A DNA stretch of 64,000 nucleotides from Desulfonatronum sp. SC1 (GTDB taxonomy: Bacteria; Desulfobacterota; Desulfovibrionia; Desulfovibrionales; Desulfonatronaceae). Of this stretch, positions 1-7,773 are shown one piece after another (position 1 is the first letter of the stretch; every line of letters starts with the position of its first letter). The stretch covers positions 1 to 64,000 of the forward strand of contig NZ_PZKN01000006.1 in the NCBI RefSeq assembly GCF_003046795.1, in the 5' to 3' direction. The position numbers and the translations under genes are program-made. The notes under the pieces were generated by a model. That model saw only the letters and a list, made by a program, of their open reading frames with translations, was not told the DNA's origin and did no database searches.

Positions 1-821
1 GCCCACCCGACCCCGAACTTTTGCCCGAGGCCCCAATGCAGACGTCCTTGCGTGTACTGCTAGTGGACGACCACCCAATCAACCGCAAGTCCGCGACCCT
101 GATCCTGCAAGAAATGAACTGCGAGGTGACCGCGGCCCAGGACGGTCTGGAAGCCCTGGACCTGGTGCAGGGTCAGTATTTCGACGCGGTGTTTATGGAC
201 GTGCAGATGCCGATGATGGACGGCTACGAGACCACCCTGGCCATCCGCCGCCTGGGTGGGCGGTTCGAGAAGCTGCCCATCGTCGCCCTGACCGCGAACA
301 CCATGGCTGGCGACCGGGAACGCTGTCTGGAGGCGGGGATGACCGACTATCTGCCCAAGCCCATGCCCAAGGACGCCCTGGTCGCCATCTTGGCCGCTTA
401 TCACCCTGGTCCGGAAGGGCATCAGGAACAGGGGTCGACCCAGGACGACGGAACTCGAGTGCTGGATGTGGCCGCGCTGCTGCGACAGTATGACGGCCAT
501 CAGGACATGGCCCGGGAGATTCTTCAGGATTTTCTGGCGGACACGCCGGGGGAGATCGCGGCCATCGGCCAGGCACTGGCCCGACGGAATCCGGAAGCCG
601 AACGGATCGCTCACCGACTTAAAGGTCCCTGCTTTTATGTCGGCGCGGTCGGGCTGGCTGGTCATTGCGCCGGGATCATGAACGCCGTGCGTCATGGACA
701 ATGGGACGGAGCGGATCGGGAATTCCAGGCATTGCAACAAGCCTGGGCCGTGTTTACCTTGGAGAGCGAGGGCTGGCTGGGGAGAAGGTTGGGTCTCCAG
801 GCGCCGGTTTCAAATGGGTGA
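1..821 (+). CDS. C-terminal part of a hybrid sensor kinase or phosphorelay protein (receiver + HPt)
   Basis: The reading frame is open from the left edge, so this is probably the end of a longer protein; a TTG at 21 is the first possible start inside the window. Counting from that TTG, residues about 10-125 form a CheY-like receiver domain with acidic pair D16/D17, phosphoacceptor D60 in FMDVQMP and K113 in LPKPM. Residues about 145-250 look like a histidine phosphotransfer (HPt) domain with H198 in the AHRLKG box. Such receiver-HPt tails usually close a hybrid histidine kinase, passing phosphate Asp to His to a separate regulator. The input domain and kinase core lie outside the window, so the stimulus is unknown. 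Confidence 0.85.
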   Translation, partial: PPDPELLPEAPMQTSLRVLLVDDHPINRKSATLILQEMNCEVTAAQDGLEALDLVQGQYFDAVFMDVQMPMMDGYETTLAIRRLGGRFEKLPIVALTANTMAGDRERCLEAGMTDYLPKPMPKDALVAILAAYHPGPEGHQEQGSTQDDGTRVLDVAALLRQYDGHQDMAREILQDFLADTPGEIAAIGQALARRNPEAERIAHRLKGPCFYVGAVGLAGHCAGIMNAVRHGQWDGADREFQALQQAWAVFTLESEGWLGRRLGLQAPVSNG

Positions 822-867
822 GGGCATCTCACGCTATCGAAGTCTGAATCGAAAGTTCAACGCCAAA

Positions 868-1299
868 ATGTCCCCATCCCAGCGCCTTCCAGCCGACCAT
901 TCGTCCGCCTCGCCGCAACTCTCCCCAGTGGCAACGGCCCTGCTCATCGGGCTGTTCGGGGCGGCCGGGGCTTTGGCCCGGTACGGGATATTCGCGGCGG
1001 CCTCTCAGTTTCCCGACCCGACCTTCCCCTGGGGTACCTCCCTGACCAACGTCCTGGGCTGCTTCCTCTTCGGCCTGATCTGGACACTTTCGGAGAAACG
1101 CGCCCTGATCCCCAAGCCCCTGGGTCTCGTCCTCCTGACTGGCTTCGTTGGCTCCTTCACCACCTTTTCTACCTACGTCTACGAGGCCGAGGTATTGCTC
1201 CAGCAAGGCCAATGGCTCACCCTCGGCTTGAAAATCCTCGTGCAAAATCTGCTGGGCTTTGGGGCTCTGATCCTGGGAGTTCGGGTCGGGCGGATTTAG
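868..1299 (+). CDS. crcB: Fluoride ion channel CrcB/Fluc
   Basis: This 143-residue membrane protein has the CrcB hallmarks: GAAGALARYGI near the N terminus, GTSLTNVLGCFLFG in the second helix and GFVGSFTTFSTY in the third. Four hydrophobic segments are visible. CrcB forms dual-topology dimers that export fluoride from the cytoplasm. The frame is open further upstream, but ATG 868 gives the family length and avoids overlap with the preceding gene, which ends at 821. The N-terminal ~30 residues before the first helix are Ser/Pro-rich and unconserved. I see no fluoride riboswitch in the 46-base gap upstream. The gene appears as a single copy, as expected for a homodimeric Fluc. Confidence 0.93.
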   Translation: MSPSQRLPADHSSASPQLSPVATALLIGLFGAAGALARYGIFAAASQFPDPTFPWGTSLTNVLGCFLFGLIWTLSEKRALIPKPLGLVLLTGFVGSFTTFSTYVYEAEVLLQQGQWLTLGLKILVQNLLGFGALILGVRVGRI

Positions 1300-1305
1300 A
1301 GGCCA

Positions 1306-2862
1306 TCAGCTTTCTTCCGGCCACTCGCGGACCAACTCCACCAGGATACGCACGCCGAAGCCGGTGCCTCCGGCGATGCCGTGGTCGCCCTTTTTCTTGG
1401 CAAAGGCAGGTCCGGCGATGTCCAGGTGTATCCATGGGGTGTTTTCCGGAACGAAGCGTTGCAGGAACAGGGCCGCGTAGATCGCGCCGCCTTCTCTCGC
1501 GCCGACGTTCTTCAGATCCGCGACTTCGCTTTTCAGCTCATCCTTGTAGTCTTCCCAGAGCGGCATGGGCCAACAGGGCTCGCCGACCCGCTCGCCGATG
1601 CGTCGGACCTGTTCGGCCAGCGACTGTGGCGCGGCAAAGGCCCCGGCGATGCGCGGGCCCAGGGAGACCACCATGGCTCCGGTCAGGGTGGCCAGGTCCA
1701 CGATGCCCAGCGGATTGTAGCGTTTACCATAGGCCAGGGCGTCGCAAAGCAGCAAGCGGCCTTCGGCGTCGGTGTTGATGATTTCCACGGTCTTGCCGGA
1801 ACAGGTCGTGACCACGTCCCCTGGCTTGACCGCCTTGGGACCGGGAAGGTTCTCGGTGCAGGGGATGATTCCTACAATCCGGCGCTGATTGCCGTCATTT
1901 TGGCCCAGGCGGCCATGGGCCTCGAAAAAGCCGAGCACCGCCGCGGCCCCGCCCATATCCCCCTTCATTTCCTCCATGCTTTGGCTGGGCTTGAGGGAAA
2001 TCCCACCAGTGTCAAAGGTGATCCCTTTGCCGATCACCACCAGGGGCTTTTCTGCATCGATGGAGGCCGACTGCCCGGCCAAGCCGGAAACGCTCGGCCG
2101 GGAGTCCAGGATGATCAGGCGGGCCTGGTCCCGGTTGGCCTGAAAGACCGCGGCGAAGGCTCCCATGCCCAGGGCCTCGATTTGGTCCGCGGCCATGACC
2201 TCCACGCCGAAACCGTATCGCGCGGCCAGATCCCGGGCCGTCTGGGCCAGGTATTCCGGGGTGGCCAGGTTGGCGGGCATGTTCACCAGGTCCCTGGCCA
2301 GGTTCAGCCCGTGACCCGTTGCCAGGCTCTTGTCCAAACGGTCCTTCAGGCGTGCATCAGCTTGGTCGTCTATCTGGTCGTCCATCAGGATGCGCAGTTT
2401 TGGAGGCTGGCTGGGGGGCTCGTCCTTCTCCGTCTTCAGCCTCTCAAAACGGTACACGGACGTCATGGCGGCGCAGGTCGTCTCCTCCACGGCCAGCGGG
2501 AGATCCAGGCCCGTATCCCTCAGAGCCTGGCCATTCAGGCCGAATTCGGTCATCCGCAGGTCCATGGCGCAGCCCACGGCCGAGGCCACGGCCCGGCGCA
2601 GTTCCCGCGGCTCGAAATTCTTGCGTCCACCCAGCCCCACCAGGATCGCTGCCGGGGAAGCGGTGCCGCTGGGCGGGAAGAAATAGCGCACGGACTTCGC
2701 TTTTCCGGAAAAGGTATCCACGGCGGGATTTCCGGACAACCAGCCGCCTTGGGCGGCCAACCACGTTTGCAGGCCGGGCGTCTTCTCGGGTTCCTTTTCG
2801 AACACGAAAAAAAACAGGGCCTCACCAGCGAACTCGCCCTGGGATTGGAAGGTGATATCCAT
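1306..2862 (-). CDS. pepA: Leucyl aminopeptidase (peptidase family M17)
   Basis: The 518-residue protein has the M17 architecture: a variable N-terminal macro-like domain and a C-terminal catalytic domain. Metal and catalytic residues are present: K279 and D284 in GKGITFDTGG, D302 in MKGDMGG, and the signature NTDAEGRLLL at 363-372. The enzyme removes N-terminal residues from peptides in the cytoplasm as a dimetal hexamer. I chose ATG 2862 because an AGGAG precedes it by five bases; an upstream in-frame ATG at 2925 lacks such a site and adds unconserved residues. It lies downstream of argJ on the same strand, separated by a 275-base gap holding a repeat element. Confidence 0.95.
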   Translation of the reverse strand: MDITFQSQGEFAGEALFFFVFEKEPEKTPGLQTWLAAQGGWLSGNPAVDTFSGKAKSVRYFFPPSGTASPAAILVGLGGRKNFEPRELRRAVASAVGCAMDLRMTEFGLNGQALRDTGLDLPLAVEETTCAAMTSVYRFERLKTEKDEPPSQPPKLRILMDDQIDDQADARLKDRLDKSLATGHGLNLARDLVNMPANLATPEYLAQTARDLAARYGFGVEVMAADQIEALGMGAFAAVFQANRDQARLIILDSRPSVSGLAGQSASIDAEKPLVVIGKGITFDTGGISLKPSQSMEEMKGDMGGAAAVLGFFEAHGRLGQNDGNQRRIVGIIPCTENLPGPKAVKPGDVVTTCSGKTVEIINTDAEGRLLLCDALAYGKRYNPLGIVDLATLTGAMVVSLGPRIAGAFAAPQSLAEQVRRIGERVGEPCWPMPLWEDYKDELKSEVADLKNVGAREGGAIYAALFLQRFVPENTPWIHLDIAGPAFAKKKGDHGIAGGTGFGVRILVELVREWPEES

Positions 2863-2960
2863 TGTTTCTCCTGGTTGAATGCTTCTTTGACGGGGATGGT
2901 TTGCTATTGGTGGGCACATCGACATCTTGCTCCAGATGATCCCGTGGATAACCGTGCCTT

Positions 2961-3081
2961 GTAGGGGCAGGCCTCGCGCCTGCCCTTTGCCCTGATAAAC
3001 ATGGCCGAACGGTTGGTCGCAATGCTGCCGTTGCTCCTCGTTGCCTCGCCCATTCAGGGCGGCCGCGAGGGCCGCCCCTAC
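2961..3081. repeat. GTAGGGGC-ended palindromic intergenic element, 121 bp
   Basis: The element begins GTAGGGGC and ends GCCCCTAC, so its ends are inverted repeats. Each end forms its own hairpin: 2965-2972 pairs with 2978-2985 around a 5-base loop, and 3057-3064 pairs with 3070-3077 around a 5-base loop. It fills most of the argJ-pepA gap. A single-hairpin copy with the same termini is at 57836-57863, and a relative without the GTA end is at 38820-38846. These look like non-autonomous mobile palindromes of the REP/MITE type. Confidence 0.7.
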
Positions 3082-3137
3082 ATTTGGTTCATTGCCTGAT
3101 CAGCATGGTATTCAGCGCTGAAACGAGGGCGCGCGGC

Positions 3138-4328
3138 TTAGGTCCGATATTTCGCGTTGATCCGGATGTATTCCTCGGTCAGGTCCGAGGCCTGGAGGGT
3201 GTACCGGCCCTGACCCTGGCCCAAGGTGATGTCCAGGTGGACGTCCTGACGGCAAAGGGCCGCGGCCAGGAGGTTGTCCCAGTCCATGGGCACCGGGACG
3301 CCCTGATGGAAGATGGTGTGTCCGGCCAGGGCCACGCTGACGTGGTCGGGGTCGAACTCGGCGCCGCTACGGCCCAGGGCGGCCACGATCCGGCCCCAGT
3401 TGGGGTCCTGGCCGTACATCGCGGTTTTGACCAGCGGAGAATGGCCAACGGCCCGGGCGGCCAGGTCGGCCTGGCGAGTGCTTTTGGCCCCGTTGACCCG
3501 GATGTGGATCACCTTGGTTCCGCCTTCGGCGTCCTGGACGATCAGGCCAGCCAGTTCCGCGCACACTTCAGCCAGGGCCTTGGCCAGCGCGGTCAGTTCC
3601 TTCTTTTCCCGCACCTCCCCGGCCCGTCCGTTGGCCAGGGCCAGGACGCAGTCGTTGGTGCTGGTGTCGCCGTCCACGGTGATCCGGTTGAAGCTGCGGT
3701 CCACGGCCGTGGACACGGTTTCCCGCCACCAGTCTTGATCCACTCCCGCGTCGCAGATGATGAAGCCGAGCATGGTGGCCATGTTCGGGCAGATCATGCC
3801 CGCGCCCTTGGCCATGCCCAGGACCCGGACCTCTCCGGTTCCCAAGGATAGGGAGCGCCAGGCCATTTTTGGGTATTTGTCCGTGGTCATGATCGCCCGG
3901 GCCGCGTCCAGGGCCGTGGCCCGTCCCAGGCTTTCACCCAGGGTCGGCAGGGCTTGTTTCCAAAGGTCCAGCTTGACCCGGTCGCCGATCACCCCTGTGG
4001 AGGCGGGGAGGATTTCATCCGGTGACAGGCCGAGGGCTTCGGCGGTCATGGCCAGGGCGTCGTGACAGTCCACCAGCCCCTGTTCCCCCGTGCAGGCGTT
4101 GGCCTGACCGGCGTTGACCGCCACGGCCCGGACAGGTCGGCCTGGAGAGCCGGAAGCCAGCATCTCCTTGACCACCAGCACCGGGGCGGCCTGGAACAGA
4201 TTGCGGGTCAGCGTGGCGGCCCAGACGCAGGGAGCGTCGCTGTGGATTACGGCCAAATCGTTGCGTTGGGAATATTTGAAACCGGCGGCGGCCACGGCGA
4301 AGTCAAATCCTTGGGGGACGAGAATCAT
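3138..4328 (-). CDS. argJ: Bifunctional ornithine acetyltransferase / N-acetylglutamate synthase
   Basis: This 396-residue protein belongs to the ArgJ family (arginine biosynthesis, acetyl recycling). It moves the acetyl group from N-acetylornithine to glutamate and may also use acetyl-CoA. The self-cleavage site is visible as GMICPNMATML, with T185 the expected nucleophile exposed when the precursor splits into alpha and beta chains. The oxyanion region is PASTGVIG at 108-115, and the C terminus EYIRINAKYRT is typical. ATG 4328 has AGGAG just upstream, and the start overlaps the stop of the histidine kinase gene by four bases (ATGA), indicating translational coupling to an unrelated signalling gene. 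Confidence 0.95.
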   Translation of the reverse strand: MILVPQGFDFAVAAAGFKYSQRNDLAVIHSDAPCVWAATLTRNLFQAAPVLVVKEMLASGSPGRPVRAVAVNAGQANACTGEQGLVDCHDALAMTAEALGLSPDEILPASTGVIGDRVKLDLWKQALPTLGESLGRATALDAARAIMTTDKYPKMAWRSLSLGTGEVRVLGMAKGAGMICPNMATMLGFIICDAGVDQDWWRETVSTAVDRSFNRITVDGDTSTNDCVLALANGRAGEVREKKELTALAKALAEVCAELAGLIVQDAEGGTKVIHIRVNGAKSTRQADLAARAVGHSPLVKTAMYGQDPNWGRIVAALGRSGAEFDPDHVSVALAGHTIFHQGVPVPMDWDNLLAAALCRQDVHLDITLGQGQGRYTLQASDLTEEYIRINAKYRT

Positions 4329-6232
4329 GCGGGTTCTCCTGAAGGCGGTGTTGGGGTGGATGGATCGGGGGTGGTTGTCGGTGAACGGTCCGGCGATATC
4401 TGGTCCGCTTGCGGCTGGGCTGGTCCGTTCAGGGGCAGGCGGACGGTGAATCGCGCTCCTTGGTCCGGGGTGGACCAGGCCGTGATCTCGCCGCCGTGGT
4501 CCTGGACCAGTTTGTAGCTCACGGCCAGCCCCAGGCCGGTACCTTTGGCCTTGGTGCTGAAGAAGGGGTGGAAGAGCTTTTTCATGACCTCTTCCGGGAT
4601 GCCTCGACCGGTGTCCTTGATTTCGATCCGGACGAAATCGGCGTCCCGGGCCGTGCTGATGGACAGTTCGCCGCCCTCGGGCATGGCTTCCAGGGCGTTC
4701 TTGGTCAGGTTGATCAGGACCTGTTTGATCTGGTCGGAGTCCAGTATGCAGACCGGCAGCTTCGGGTCCAAGGCCAGCCGGGAGACCACGCCCTGGGATT
4801 CGGCCTGGTCCTGGAACAAGTCGGCCACCTGCCGAACCAGTTCGTTGAACTCGGTTTCAACCAAGGAAGGACGGGGTGGCCGGGTGAAGTCGCGCACCTC
4901 CACGAGCAGATGCTCCAGCCGTTTGGCCTCCCCGGCGATGATCTCCAGCTTTTCGACGCGCGGATCGTCTTCGGACAGGGTGCGCAGGACCTGTTGGGCG
5001 AATCCGCCCATGAGCAGCAAGGGATTTTTGATTTCATGGGAGAGGTGGGCCGCGGCTTCGCCAATGGCGGCGAAGCGTTCCGAGAGCATCAGTTTTTCCT
5101 GGGTTTGCAGCAGCTGGTCCATGCTTTGGCGGACCTTGTCCCGTTCCCGGCGCAATTCCGCTTCCGAGCGCCGGAGATGCTCGGTTTTGGCGTCCACTTC
5201 CCGTTTCAAGGTTTCGGACCAGCGCAGGGCGATGAACAGGAACGCGGCGGCGGCAAAGAGCACGGCCAGGAAAAACAGTCCGACCATCAACCACTGCCGC
5301 GCCACCACCGGCTGCATCAAACCATAGACCTCGGTGTCCGGAGCGGCCAGTCCCACGGACCAGAAGCGGCGCTCTCCGTCGGGCTCAGGGGGCAGGGACA
5401 CGGGGCTGAAGGCCAGGAGCTTGCGCATTTCCCCGCTCACATCCCAGTGCCAGCCCGAAATATACCAGTCCGTGCCTTCCTCGCCGCGCAGCAGACGGGT
5501 TCGTACCAACTGGTTGATTCGTTCGTAGGAAATGTCCGGGTTTCGAGCTTGGCGGATCGTATAGGAGCTTTGGCCGCGAAAGTCGCTTTCCACATGGAAC
5601 AGGAAGTCGCCCTGGTGGTCGATGACCCAGGCGTATCCGGACTTTCCGGAGCGGACGCCCGCGGCGTATCGCGCGGCCACGGCCTGGAGATCCAAAAGAA
5701 AAAACAAGACCTCCGGGCGTTCGGGCCTCGAAGGAAGGAGCAAGGGGGCCGTGAAGCGTCCGGCAAATGGACCGGAGGCGAGGGCGAGGGGAGCTCCGAG
5801 CACGGCCTGGTTCGGATCCCGATCGGTGGAAAGCCGGGCCGCGTCCCGGCTGATGCTGTCCGAAAGCTCCGAGGCTGGAACGTCTTCTCGGGGTGAGAAA
5901 AGCATGTTTCCAGCTTCAAGGGCGCTTTTGTCCGGGGTCGCCAGCCCGATTCCCAAAACTCCCCATTCCTCGAAAAAGGAGAGGTAGTGGTCCAGTCCGG
6001 CTTGATCCAGGGCCGGGCGACGCTCTATGAGAAGCTGCAGGCCCTGTTCCAGAAGCTGAAAATTTGTCTGAATGTCCTTGGCGATCTGTCGGGTCAGGCC
6101 AAGTTGCTGTTCGTTGAATTGGCTGGAGACGAGCTTTTCCAACTCGGTGTCCGCCCGCAGGGCCAACCCGAAAACAGCCAGAACAATGGCGATGCAGGTG
6201 AGGGCGAGGCCGCCCAGGAAGCGTTTGCGCAT
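4325..6232 (-). CDS. Membrane sensor histidine kinase with extracytoplasmic Cache-like domain
   Basis: The 635-residue protein has a first membrane helix at about 7-27, an extracytoplasmic region to about 310 that resembles a double Cache/PAS sensor, and a second helix at about 314-336. A coiled coil follows, then a HisKA domain with H399 in HLSHEIKNP, and a HATPase_c domain with DTGRGIPEE, FHPFFSTK and GTGLGL. It should autophosphorylate H399. The neighbouring NtrC-type gene upstream (start 7729) is the natural partner, as the two are co-oriented and 96 bases apart. The ligand cannot be read from sequence; Cache domains often bind small organic acids or amino acids. No good ribosome site precedes ATG 6232, so the start is less certain. 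Confidence 0.88.
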   Translation of the reverse strand: MRKRFLGGLALTCIAIVLAVFGLALRADTELEKLVSSQFNEQQLGLTRQIAKDIQTNFQLLEQGLQLLIERRPALDQAGLDHYLSFFEEWGVLGIGLATPDKSALEAGNMLFSPREDVPASELSDSISRDAARLSTDRDPNQAVLGAPLALASGPFAGRFTAPLLLPSRPERPEVLFFLLDLQAVAARYAAGVRSGKSGYAWVIDHQGDFLFHVESDFRGQSSYTIRQARNPDISYERINQLVRTRLLRGEEGTDWYISGWHWDVSGEMRKLLAFSPVSLPPEPDGERRFWSVGLAAPDTEVYGLMQPVVARQWLMVGLFFLAVLFAAAAFLFIALRWSETLKREVDAKTEHLRRSEAELRRERDKVRQSMDQLLQTQEKLMLSERFAAIGEAAAHLSHEIKNPLLLMGGFAQQVLRTLSEDDPRVEKLEIIAGEAKRLEHLLVEVRDFTRPPRPSLVETEFNELVRQVADLFQDQAESQGVVSRLALDPKLPVCILDSDQIKQVLINLTKNALEAMPEGGELSISTARDADFVRIEIKDTGRGIPEEVMKKLFHPFFSTKAKGTGLGLAVSYKLVQDHGGEITAWSTPDQGARFTVRLPLNGPAQPQADQISPDRSPTTTPDPSTPTPPSGEPA

Positions 6233-6328
6233 GAGGTGACGAGGCTGGTTGTTGAATTGGAAGGCGTCCCCGAACCATCCGCTGATTACGCCTTTGACCC
6301 TGGGAATTCAAGGTGTTTGGTGGTCAAG

Positions 6329-7729
6329 TCAAACCTCCAGCTCGTACTTCTTCAACAACGCGTAGAAGTGGGAACGCGACAACTCGGAAATATCGAGCAT
6401 CCGGGGGATGTCGCCGCCGGTTTTGTGGATCAGCGTTTCCAGGTAGCGGCGTTCGCTGGCGGTCTTGAACGCCTTGAGGGACGGCAAGTCGCCTTCAAGG
6501 GGGGCGTCTTCCAGGAAATCAGGTTCGCCTTCGTGAACTTCGGGCTTGCCGGCCGCCAGCCTCGCCCGGGTGACCTTGATCCGCAGATCCTTGGGCAGAT
6601 GCATGGCGTAGAGGAATTTTTCCACGCCCGAGGCCACGAAGGCCCGCTCCATGACGTTGCCCAGTTCCCGGACATTGCCCGGCCAGTCGTAATCGGCCAG
6701 GGCGGCGAAGAAATCCGAGCCGAAGACCTTGGTCTGGATGCCGGAAGCGACACACAGCCGCTGGATGAAGTGGGTGGCCAGGGGTTTAATGTCCTCGGGG
6801 CGCTGGCGCAATGGAGGCAGCGGCAGTTTGATGGTCTTGACGCGGAAGTAGAGGTCCTGGCGAAATGCTCCGGAGGCGATCAGTTCATCCAGGTTCTGAT
6901 TAGTGGCTGCGACGAGCCGAAAGTCGCTCTCCTGTTCCCGGTTTTCTCCAAGAGGTCGGAACCGGCGCTCCTGAAGCACCCGGAGCAGGGACTTCTGCAT
7001 GGCCAGCGGCAGTTCTCCCAGCTCGTCCAGAAACAGAACCCCGGTATGGGCCTGGCGGACAAGGCCTTCTCGGTCCGCCAGCGCACCGGTGAACGCGCCC
7101 TTGCGGTGCCCGAATAGGGTGCTTTCCAGCAGCGTGTCGGTCATTGCCGCGCAGTCCACGACAACAAAAGGGCAGCTCGCCCGACGGCTGTTGGCGTGGA
7201 TGATCCGGGCCGCCAGTTCCTTGCCCACCCCGGTTTCCCCGGTGATCAGCACATTGGCGTCGGATACCGCGCCCTGGGCGATGATCTCGAAGCATTCCCG
7301 CATGGCCTGGCTGGAACCGATCATTCCGCTGATGTCCAGGGTTCGCGGTGCGGCCCGGTCGCGTTGTTCCTTGTATTTCAAGGCTCGGTTGATGCTCAAG
7401 TTGATGTCCTTGATGGACGCCGGCTTGACCAGATAATCCCAGACGCCGCCCTCGATGGCCAGTTCCGCTCCTTCGGGGTCGCCTTTACCGGTGAGGATGA
7501 TTACCTCCGGAGGATTGGGCTGGGCCTTCAGTTCCGGGAGCAGGGACAGGCCGCTGCCGTCGGGCAGGTTCACGTCCAGAAGCAGCAGGTCGAAGGGTTC
7601 GGATTGCATTGCGCGGCGTGCGGCGTCCAGGCTGGCGGCCTGGCCCGAGGGGATTTGTTGTCGGCGCAGCAGGCTGGCCATGGTGGCGCGGATTTCAGGG
7701 TCGTCGTCCACGATCAGAATTCTCGGCAC
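6329..7729 (-). CDS. NtrC-family sigma-54-dependent response regulator
   Basis: The 466-residue protein has a receiver domain with D8/D9/D10 and phosphoacceptor D52. An AAA+ sigma-54 activator domain follows, with Walker A GETGVGKE at 164-171, the sigma-54 contact loop GAFTGA at 211-216 and Walker B around VLFLDELGELP. The C-terminal Fis-type helix-turn-helix covers about 430-466 and includes ISELSRSHFYALL. All parts needed to activate sigma-54 promoters are intact. It lies directly upstream of the histidine kinase gene and is probably its cognate regulator. The target genes are not evident, and I did not find a convincing sigma-54 promoter next to it. Confidence 0.93.
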   Translation of the reverse strand: MPRILIVDDDPEIRATMASLLRRQQIPSGQAASLDAARRAMQSEPFDLLLLDVNLPDGSGLSLLPELKAQPNPPEVIILTGKGDPEGAELAIEGGVWDYLVKPASIKDINLSINRALKYKEQRDRAAPRTLDISGMIGSSQAMRECFEIIAQGAVSDANVLITGETGVGKELAARIIHANSRRASCPFVVVDCAAMTDTLLESTLFGHRKGAFTGALADREGLVRQAHTGVLFLDELGELPLAMQKSLLRVLQERRFRPLGENREQESDFRLVAATNQNLDELIASGAFRQDLYFRVKTIKLPLPPLRQRPEDIKPLATHFIQRLCVASGIQTKVFGSDFFAALADYDWPGNVRELGNVMERAFVASGVEKFLYAMHLPKDLRIKVTRARLAAGKPEVHEGEPDFLEDAPLEGDLPSLKAFKTASERRYLETLIHKTGGDIPRMLDISELSRSHFYALLKKYELEV

Positions 7730-7773
7730 GGGAGAACGCCTCCAAAGGGGATGAAGCAGGTTGACGCGGCATG

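Noticed and set aside
1381-2964. 527-codon plus-strand frame opposite pepA
   Set aside because: PepA has all catalytic residues and a ribosome site; the opposite frame has neither motif nor start signal.
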